Positions 1-4,517 of a stretch of 7,434 bases of DNA are shown piece after piece. The notes below the pieces were generated by a model, which saw nothing but the letters and a program-made list of their open reading frames with translations, made no database searches and was not told the origin of the DNA. How positions within the stretch are numbered: position 1 is the first letter of the stretch; every line of letters begins with the position of its first letter. Both the position numbers and the translations under genes were made by a program. Origin of the DNA: Pseudomonadota bacterium (lineage in GTDB: Bacteria > Pseudomonadota > Gammaproteobacteria > Steroidobacterales > Steroidobacteraceae); contig JAJXWE010000062.1 of the NCBI GenBank assembly GCA_021781775.1, positions 1-7,434 of the forward strand, written 5' to 3'.

Positions 1-106
1 CATCGAGCGCGTGCGTTAGGGCCTATGGAACCCCGAGCACAACGAGCAGGACCGGCTCAATCGTAATGCGCTCGCGGCGCGCGGCTACTGGCAGGCGTTC
101 CAGCGC

Positions 107-613
107 GTGAAAGCGTCCGTGGCCCGTGTGCTCGCCGGCGAGAACGCCGGCGTGGTCGCCGAAGCAGTGCACGGGGACTGGTATCGGGAATTGTTCGGAC
201 CCCCGGTGGCGGCCGGCCTCCTCAACGCCGCCGATCTCGCGGGATACCGCGCAGGACAGGTGTTCATCCGGCGCTCGATGCATGTGCCTCCACCGGTCGA
301 GGCGGTGCGCGATCTGATGCCCGAGTTCTTCGCGCTGCTGGCTGCGGAGTCTGAGCCGGCGGTGCGCGTCGTACTTGGCCACTTCTTCTTCGTCTACGTG
401 CATCCGTACATGGATGGCAACGGTCGCATGGGCCGATTCCTGATGAACGTGATGCTGGCGTCCGGCGGCTGGCCATGGACCGTTGTAACGGTGGATACGC
501 GCGAGGCATACATGGCGGCGCTTGAAGAGGCGAGCGTGCGCCAGGACATCGTCCCGTTCACGCGCTTCCTTGCCGAGAGCGCGACCGCATCGGCGCGTAA
601 GCATCGCGCGTAG
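107..613 (+). CDS. Fic family protein (AMP-transferase), C-terminal part, 5' end disrupted
   Basis: Fic-domain enzymes usually transfer AMP from ATP to a hydroxyl side chain of a target protein. The 168-residue frame read from GTG 107 carries the complete Fic signature HPYMDGNGRMGR at residues 99-110. It includes the catalytic His99 and the Asp-Gly-Asn-Gly-Arg anion loop, followed by the helix FLMNVMLASGGWPW. The upstream part (WYRELF, DLAGYR, HVPPP) also matches long proteobacterial Fic proteins as I remember them. Fic-like sequence continues in frame upstream of GTG 107 (LWNPEHNEQDRLNRNALAARGYWQAFQ, in pieces, from about position 23), so GTG 107 is probably not the original start. The frame is blocked by TAG at 17-19. 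Removing one G from the GGG at 19-21 would join it to RARALG in the other frame. The gene is therefore either a frameshifted pseudogene, a sequencing error, or a shortened product with no clear ribosome binding site. The family identity is sure; whether it is functional is not. The target is unknown. Confidence 0.8.
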   Translation: MKASVARVLAGENAGVVAEAVHGDWYRELFGPPVAAGLLNAADLAGYRAGQVFIRRSMHVPPPVEAVRDLMPEFFALLAAESEPAVRVVLGHFFFVYVHPYMDGNGRMGRFLMNVMLASGGWPWTVVTVDTREAYMAALEEASVRQDIVPFTRFLAESATASARKHRA

Positions 614-736
614 GCCCGGCGCGAGCGCGCTGCCGGATGGTATAGGCTCAATGTGAGGAACACGCGCTGTGCCGATAAGACTGTCGCACGTCTAGGCTCG
701 AGAAGTCCGCTGCGCAACGACGTGAGGCACTCGAAG

Positions 737-762
737 TGGGTGACCTTCGGAGCGTTCACCCA
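737..762. repeat. Inverted repeat with UUCG-type inner loop
   Basis: The arms TGGGTGA (737-743) and TCACCCA (756-762) are perfectly complementary over 7 bp. Within the loop, C-TTCG-G (745-750) is a potential stable UUCG tetraloop. No T-run follows on either strand, so it is not a standard terminator. Its role is unknown. Confidence 0.4.
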
Positions 763-835
763 ATCCGCCGGCGGTCGGGAAGGGCGCTAAAGTGATTGCG
801 TAGTTGGTACCCGCTTAGGGACTCGTAACTCTTTA

Positions 836-862
836 ACGCACATGGATTTTGGTCATGTGCGT
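836..862. repeat. Inverted repeat, 9-bp arms
   Basis: The arms ACGCACATG (836-844) and CATGTGCGT (854-862) are perfect reverse complements, separated by 9 bases (GATTTTGGT). The repeat lies 17 bases from the U-tract of the lipoprotein terminator, on its downstream side. It lacks a T-run, so it could be a transcript-stabilising hairpin, a protein-binding site or chance. Confidence 0.5.
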
Positions 863-878
863 AGTAACACCCCGCACC

Positions 879-910
879 AAAAAAAACGCCGCGCAGATGC
901 GCGGCGTTTT
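879..910 (-). terminator. Intrinsic terminator of the lipoprotein gene
   Basis: On the minus strand an 8-bp perfect GC stem (CGCCGCGC/GCGCGGCG, 887-894 with 899-906) closes a 4-base loop. A-T pairs extend it by 4 bp. A run of eight T residues follows (complement of the A-run at 879-886). It begins 18 bases past the stop codon of the minus-strand lipoprotein gene. The other strand has only TTTT after the stem, so it may also act weakly on + strand transcripts from the fic side. Confidence 0.9.
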
Positions 911-928
911 CGTAGGAGCAATGCGCTC

Positions 929-1258
929 TTACTTGGAGATCGAACGCTTGAACATGCGGTCGATCTTCTGGTTGATCGCGTCGATCTCAGCCTTGTTCGA
1001 CTGTGCGAGAGAGAGCGCCTCGTTGGCAGTGCTCTGCGCAGCAGCAGACTTCTGATCGGCAGCGTTCTGCGCGGCCTCGGCAGCGCTGTTGGCCTTGTCG
1101 GCCGTGCTCTGAGCGGCAGAGACCTGGGTCTGCAGCTGGGCCACCTGCGACTTCAGGTTGGCGATGTCCGACTTGATCGGGGTCAGATCCTGGCAGCCGG
1201 CGAGACCGACCACGAGTGCCGCGGCCGCGGCCACCTTCACTACGCTCGCGTACTTCAT
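929..1258 (-). CDS. Lpp/OprI-like alanine-zipper outer-membrane lipoprotein
   Basis: This is a 109-residue lipoprotein precursor. A signal peptide with basic start (MKYASVVK) and hydrophobic core (AAAAALVVGLAG) ends in the lipobox LAGC, so Cys22 should be lipidated and be the first mature residue. The mature part is an Ala/Gln/Lys/Asp-rich heptad-like coiled coil (about residues 28-100), with many alanines at core positions as in Lpp and OprI. The C-terminus RMFKRSISK ends in lysine, the residue that links Braun-type lipoproteins to peptidoglycan through L,D-transpeptidases. Likely role: tethering outer membrane to cell wall as a trimer in the periplasm. Start ATG 1258 is chosen because AAGGGG lies 5 bases upstream and the signal peptide begins there; the open frame further upstream does not look coding. 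It is monocistronic and divergent from lexA. That it is a surface lipoprotein is near certain; covalent wall linkage is inferred from the last residue and family resemblance only. Confidence 0.88.
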   Translation of the reverse strand: MKYASVVKVAAAAALVVGLAGCQDLTPIKSDIANLKSQVAQLQTQVSAAQSTADKANSAAEAAQNAADQKSAAAQSTANEALSLAQSNKAEIDAINQKIDRMFKRSISK

Positions 1259-1669
1259 AAAGTCCCCTTGGGGTTGTTGATTGAGGAAGTCCTGAAAATG
1301 CAAACGAACCGAGGTGGAGCAGCCCCCACGACTCGAGTGGACAAGTCCAACAAATTTATCGGGGGAATGCAACCCCGTTGATGCTGATTTTATTGGATTT
1401 TGGGGTTTGTACGGATGCATGCGACGTACAGATGAACCCTGGCTGAATAGACGAACGAAGAGTGGATCGATACGCACGTACGACGCTGAAATCGCTCGCA
1501 CCGCAACGATGACTAGGGAGCCTGCGTGTCGGTGCGACGCGACGATCGAATGCGGAGTCGCGTGCGAGCTTGGCGCTGCGTGGCGCTGTTCCTAACAGCA
1601 GGTGCATCGTTCCGGGCCCGCGGGTCCGCCATTTGGTTCGCTTCGCGGGGATGAAGTGCCCTGGGTGAC
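1259..1669. other. Divergent intergenic region between the lipoprotein gene and lexA; no gene seen
   Basis: No credible gene or structural RNA is seen. The part at 1350-1415 is AT-richer than the surroundings and should hold the lipoprotein promoter: possible minus-strand -10 elements are TAAAAT (1392-1387) and TAAATT (1358-1353), but neither has a good -35. Small inverted repeats occur: ACTCGAGT (1331-1338), TGGAC-AA-GTCCA (1338-1349), CGGGG/CCCCG (1360-1364 with 1373-1377) and GCTGTT-CCT-AACAGC (1585-1599). The stretch at 1420-1660 shows nothing I can assign. Confidence 0.5.
1264..1269 (-). promoter_or_regulatory. Strong ribosome binding site of the lipoprotein gene
   Basis: The minus strand reads AAGGGGACTTT directly before the ATG at 1258. 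This near-consensus Shine-Dalgarno sequence fixes the start and fits an abundant structural lipoprotein. Confidence 0.75.
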
Positions 1670-1697
1670 TTGCCAAATCCCATGACATGGATATAAT
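1670..1697 (+). promoter_or_regulatory. Sigma70-type promoter of the lexA-imuA-imuB-dnaE2 operon
   Basis: The -35 TTGCCA (1670-1675, 5 of 6 consensus) is separated by 16 bases from a perfect -10 TATAAT (1692-1697). The predicted transcription start is near 1704, about 25 bases before the lexA ATG. It is the only good promoter seen upstream of the operon. The -10 overlaps the upstream in-frame ATG at 1687, which rules that codon out as the start of a protein made from this promoter. Confidence 0.85.
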
Positions 1698-1704
1698 CAC
1701 AGCC

Positions 1705-1720
1705 TTGTATAAGAAAACAG
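1705..1720 (+). promoter_or_regulatory. LexA operator (SOS box)
   Basis: TTGT-ATAAGAAA-ACAG fits the E. coli-type LexA consensus CTGT-N8-ACAG with one mismatch in the first base and correct spacing. It sits at the predicted transcription start and ends at the CAGG that may serve as the Shine-Dalgarno sequence of lexA. Bound LexA would block the promoter, giving autoregulation and SOS induction of all four genes. A poorer second match, ATGG-ATATAATC-ACAG (1687-1702), covers the -10 and could be a weak second site. Confidence 0.75.
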
Positions 1721-1728
1721 GCGTCGCC

Positions 1729-2352
1729 ATGTCTGACCTCACGCCCCGGCAAGTACAGGTTCTGCGCCTCATCCAGCGTTTCATCGCGCACTCGGGCATG
1801 CCGCCCACCCGTGCGGAAATCGCGCGCGAACTCGGCTTTCGCTCTCCCAATGCCGCCGAAGACCATCTGCGCGCCCTGGCGCGCAAGGGGGTCATCGCGC
1901 TGGTACCGGGCGCCTCGCGCGGCATCCAGCTCAAGGACACCATCCGCGAGCAGATCGGCCTGCCGCTGATCGGGCGGGTCGCCGCCGGACGGCCGATCTT
2001 CTCGGAGGAGAACATCGAGGCGCGGCTCGACATCGATCCGGGGGTCTTCCAGCCCCGGCCACATTATCTGCTCAAGGTCACCGGCATGAGCATGAAGGAT
2101 GCCGGCATCCTTGATGGGGATCTGGTCGCGGTGCATCGCACCGCCGAGGTGCGCAGCCGGCAGATCGTCGTGGCGCGCCTGGAGAACGAAGTCACGGTCA
2201 AGCGCTACCGCCAGGAAGGCTCGGTGGTCTGGCTGTTGCCGGAGAACAGCGATTTCGAGCCCATCCGGGTCGACCTGAAGGAAGAGTCGCTGTTGATCGA
2301 GGGCATCGTGGTCGGGGTATTGCGCCGGGGCAAGAGTCACGGACTGATGTGA
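1729..2352 (+). CDS. lexA: LexA, SOS repressor and self-cleaving protease
   Basis: LexA represses DNA-damage genes. When activated RecA filaments are present it cleaves itself and the regulon is induced. The 207-residue protein has the N-terminal winged helix-turn-helix (about 1-70) with GMPPTRAEIARELGFRSP and the recognition segment SPNAAEDHLRAL, almost identical to E. coli LexA. The C-terminal S24-type domain has the cleavage bond Ala86-Gly87 (in GRVAAG), nucleophile Ser121 (GMSMKD) and general base Lys158 (EVTVKRY), each two residues beyond its E. coli counterpart. The length fits the family (E. coli about 202). ATG 1729 is chosen because homologues begin near MSDLTPRQ and because the upstream ATG at 1687 lies inside the promoter. 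It is the first gene of the operon, with imuA 18 bases downstream. All functional residues are present. The recognition helix suggests it is the general LexA type, not the diverged LexA2 that heads imuA cassettes in some pseudomonads and xanthomonads. Confidence 0.97.
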   Translation: MSDLTPRQVQVLRLIQRFIAHSGMPPTRAEIARELGFRSPNAAEDHLRALARKGVIALVPGASRGIQLKDTIREQIGLPLIGRVAAGRPIFSEENIEARLDIDPGVFQPRPHYLLKVTGMSMKDAGILDGDLVAVHRTAEVRSRQIVVARLENEVTVKRYRQEGSVVWLLPENSDFEPIRVDLKEESLLIEGIVVGVLRRGKSHGLM

Positions 2353-2370
2353 TGATGGGAGCGGGCGTGC

Positions 2371-3072
2371 ATGAACGCCGATTCGCCCCGGCCCGGCGTC
2401 GCGCCGTCTCGGCCGCAAGCAGATCCCCGCCTCGAGCGGCTGCTGGCTCACCCGGCTCTCTGGCGGGCCGGGGCCGCCACGCGCGCGCCGGTCTGGCCGA
2501 GCGGATTCGCCTCGCTCGATGAGGGATTGCCGGGCGGCGGCTGGCCGCGCAGCGGTCTGATCGAGATCCTCCCGGCCCGTTTCGGTCAGGGCGAGCTGCA
2601 ACTGATGCTGCCGGCGCTCGCAGCGCTCACCGCCCGTCCCGAGGCGCGCTGGTGCGTGTGGGTGAAACCGCCCCTGCAGCCGTTTGCGCCGGCGCTCGCA
2701 ACCGCGGGCATGGTTCTCGCGCGTGTGCTCATCGTGCGGGCGACGGATCGGGGCCGGCGGCCGGCGGCTCTGTGGGCTTTCGAGCAGGCGCTCGGCTCGG
2801 GTGCCTGCGACAGCGTGCTCGCCTGGGCGCGCCATGCTCCCATCCGTCAGCTGCGCCGTCTGCAGCTGGCGGCGCAGCGCGGCAATGCGCTCGGAGTCTT
2901 GTTCCGGCCACGCGAGTCGGCGCGCGAGAATTCCCCGGCGATGCTGCGGATGGCGCTCGAGCCGCGCCGCGGCGGCGCACGGGTCACGCTGCTCAAGAGC
3001 CGCGGCGGAACGCTTAGGGCGCTCGATCTGACTTGGGAGGCGATCCGGCGCGAGCCGCTCGAGGCATCGTGA
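2371..3072 (+). CDS. imuA: ImuA, translesion synthesis-associated RecA-like protein
   Basis: ImuA is an SOS-induced partner of ImuB and DnaE2 in the mutasome that copies damaged DNA. It is distantly related to RecA and to SulA-like proteins. The 233-residue product shows the family pattern: an N-terminal segment (LERLLAHPALWRAG), then LDEGLPGGGWPRSGLIEI (about residues 49-66) where RecA proteins have Walker A. Here the loop is Gly-rich but lacks the Lys-Thr/Ser of a true P-loop, as is common in ImuA. Further typical segments are LPALAALTARP, the block around VWVKPPLQPFAPALATAGM, and LRRLQLAAQRGNALGVLFRP. ATG 2371 has GGGAG 9 bases upstream, and no other in-frame start is near. The stop overlaps the imuB GTG start (GTGA), suggesting translational coupling. 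Identification rests on remembered family patterns and the fixed gene order; I consider it firm. Confidence 0.92.
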   Translation: MNADSPRPGVAPSRPQADPRLERLLAHPALWRAGAATRAPVWPSGFASLDEGLPGGGWPRSGLIEILPARFGQGELQLMLPALAALTARPEARWCVWVKPPLQPFAPALATAGMVLARVLIVRATDRGRRPAALWAFEQALGSGACDSVLAWARHAPIRQLRRLQLAAQRGNALGVLFRPRESARENSPAMLRMALEPRRGGARVTLLKSRGGTLRALDLTWEAIRREPLEAS

Positions 3073-4517
3073 GGGCGCCGAGAACGATCGATCTGTTCGC
3101 GCCGGCGGACCTGCCGGCGCGCAACGCCCCGTGTCCCACCGTGCAGCCGGTGGCAGCGCGCTCGCTGTCCCCGCGGGCCATTCAGCCGTCGCGGGCGCCG
3201 CTGTGGCTCGGTGTGCACGTGCCCGAGCTGTCCGGGGAGGCGCAGCAGGGCACGCCGCGCTCGCTGCTGGCCCTGGCCGCGCGCGCGCAGCGCTTCACGC
3301 CCCGCGTCAGTCTCGCACCGCCCGATGGTGTGTTGCTCGAGGTGCGCTCCAGTCTGCATCTGTTCGGTGGTGTGGAGGGGTTGCGTGAGGCGCTGCTCGG
3401 GGAGTGCGCCGAGCTGAAGCGGACCGTCGCCCTGGCGTTCGCACCGACGCCGCTCGCGGCGCTCGTCGGCGCGCGCGCGGAGCGACCGTTCATGGTGTTG
3501 GATGCGGCGCAGCTGACCGGCTCGCTCGCGCCCGTGCCGCTCACGGCATTGCGCTGGCCGCAGGAGTCGATCGAGCGTCTGGCCTGCCTCGGTGTGCGCA
3601 CCATCGGTCAGGTGTTGCGTCTGCCCCGGGCCGGATTCGCGCAGCGCTTCGGGGCGATGCGGCTGACCGATCTGGATCGGCTGACGGGACGGGCGAACGA
3701 TCCGCGCGAACGGTTCGAGGCGCCGGCGCGGTTCCGCCGCCGTCGCGAGCTGTCCTACGAATCGGCGAGCCACGCGCAGCTCGCCGCCGCGCTGCGCCCG
3801 CTGCTCGATGAGCTCGGCGGCTTCCTCACGGCCCGACAATGCGGAGTGCTGGCGCTCGAGTGCCTGTTCTGGCACCGCCGGCACGCACCGACCCGCTGCG
3901 AGCTGCGGCTCGGTGAGCCGCAGGCCGATGCGCAGCGGCTCGTCAAGCTGCTCGATGAGCGCCTGCGCACGCTCGTGCTGCCCGAGCCGGTGCGCGCCTG
4001 TGAGCTGCGCGCCGGCCTGCCGGTATCGCGCCGGCTGCACTCCGCGGGGCTCTGGCAGCCCGGCGAGCGGGGCGGGCGGGCCGAGGCGAGCGGCGTCGAG
4101 CTCATCGAGCGGCTGCGCGTCCGGCTGGGCGACGAGGCGATCGAGACCCTCGAGCTCGTGCCCGATCACCGGCCGGAGGCGGCCTGGCGCCGTGCGGCTC
4201 CCGGGGCATGCGCCGGCGCCGCGTCCGCTCCACCCCCGCAGGACGGTCCGGGCGCTCAGGGGGCGCGCAGGAAGGCGCCGCGCCCGTTGTGGCTGTTGCC
4301 GGCGCCCCGCAGGCTGCGCCAGCACGACGGCCTGCCTCGGTACCGCGGCGCGTTGTATCTCGAGGGAGAGCCGGAGCGGATCGAGTCCGGCTGGTGGGAC
4401 GGGCGGGATGTCGCTCGCGATTATTACAATGCCCGTGATGCGCGCGGCCGGCGGTTGTGGCTGTACCGCGAGCGCGAACGGCCGCACCGCTGGTTCCTGC
4501 ACGGGGTGTATGGCTGA
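3069..4517 (+). CDS. imuB: ImuB, non-catalytic Y-family polymerase homologue (mutasome adaptor)
   Basis: ImuB bridges the sliding clamp, ImuA and DnaE2 during mutagenic translesion synthesis; it does not itself polymerise. In the 482-residue protein, PLWLGVHVPEL (44-54) is the first palm strand. RFTPRVSLAPPDGVLLEV (75-92) covers the palm site, where the DinB Asp-Glu pair reads Asp86-Gly87, so one catalytic acid is missing. A helix-hairpin-helix lies at about 166-195 (ERLACLGVRTIGQVLRLP). The little-finger domain spans about 225-315. A Pro/Ala/Gly-rich linker (370-402) precedes the ImuB C-terminal domain (405-482, with RIESGWWDG and DVARDYY). GTG 3069 is chosen for its GTGA overlap with the imuA stop; the frame is open to TTG 3033, but that start is weaker. 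Oddities are an N-terminal extension of about 43 residues and an apparent loss of about 40-50 residues after VPEL, where the fingers should be. The family is sure; the exact start is less so. Confidence 0.92.
   Translation: MRAPRTIDLFAPADLPARNAPCPTVQPVAARSLSPRAIQPSRAPLWLGVHVPELSGEAQQGTPRSLLALAARAQRFTPRVSLAPPDGVLLEVRSSLHLFGGVEGLREALLGECAELKRTVALAFAPTPLAALVGARAERPFMVLDAAQLTGSLAPVPLTALRWPQESIERLACLGVRTIGQVLRLPRAGFAQRFGAMRLTDLDRLTGRANDPRERFEAPARFRRRRELSYESASHAQLAAALRPLLDELGGFLTARQCGVLALECLFWHRRHAPTRCELRLGEPQADAQRLVKLLDERLRTLVLPEPVRACELRAGLPVSRRLHSAGLWQPGERGGRAEASGVELIERLRVRLGDEAIETLELVPDHRPEAAWRRAAPGACAGAASAPPPQDGPGAQGARRKAPRPLWLLPAPRRLRQHDGLPRYRGALYLEGEPERIESGWWDGRDVARDYYNARDARGRRLWLYRERERPHRWFLHGVYG

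Larger units (their letters stand above)
614..878. other. Intergenic region between fic and the lipoprotein gene; no gene seen
   Basis: No convincing coding frame, tRNA or insertion sequence end is visible here. It holds a perfect 10-base palindrome CCGCCGGCGG (765-774) and two longer inverted repeats that are listed separately. No T-rich intrinsic terminator follows fic on the + strand. The base composition is less GC-rich than in the flanking genes, as expected for non-coding DNA. Confidence 0.5.

Noticed and set aside
842..1381. Plus-strand frame (179 codons) over the lipoprotein gene
   Set aside because: It starts in the inverted repeat, runs through the terminator of the opposite gene and is antisense to the clear signal peptide and lipobox.
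1586..1598. CTGT-N5-ACAG as another LexA box
   Set aside because: The half-sites are perfect, but the spacing is 5 rather than the 8 bases LexA needs, and it is about 85 bases upstream of the -35.
1687..1728. Upstream in-frame ATG for lexA adding 14 residues
   Set aside because: The ATG overlaps the TATAAT box, so it would not be in the transcript, and LexA homologues start near codon 1729.
1513..2835. Minus-strand open frame (440 codons) opposite lexA and imuA
   Set aside because: It spans the lexA promoter and operator and two conserved genes; its translation is low in hydrophobic structure and resembles no family.
3033..3068. TTG 3033 as start of imuB
   Set aside because: It would overlap imuA by 40 bases and add residues with no family likeness; GTG 3069 with the GTGA overlap is more natural.
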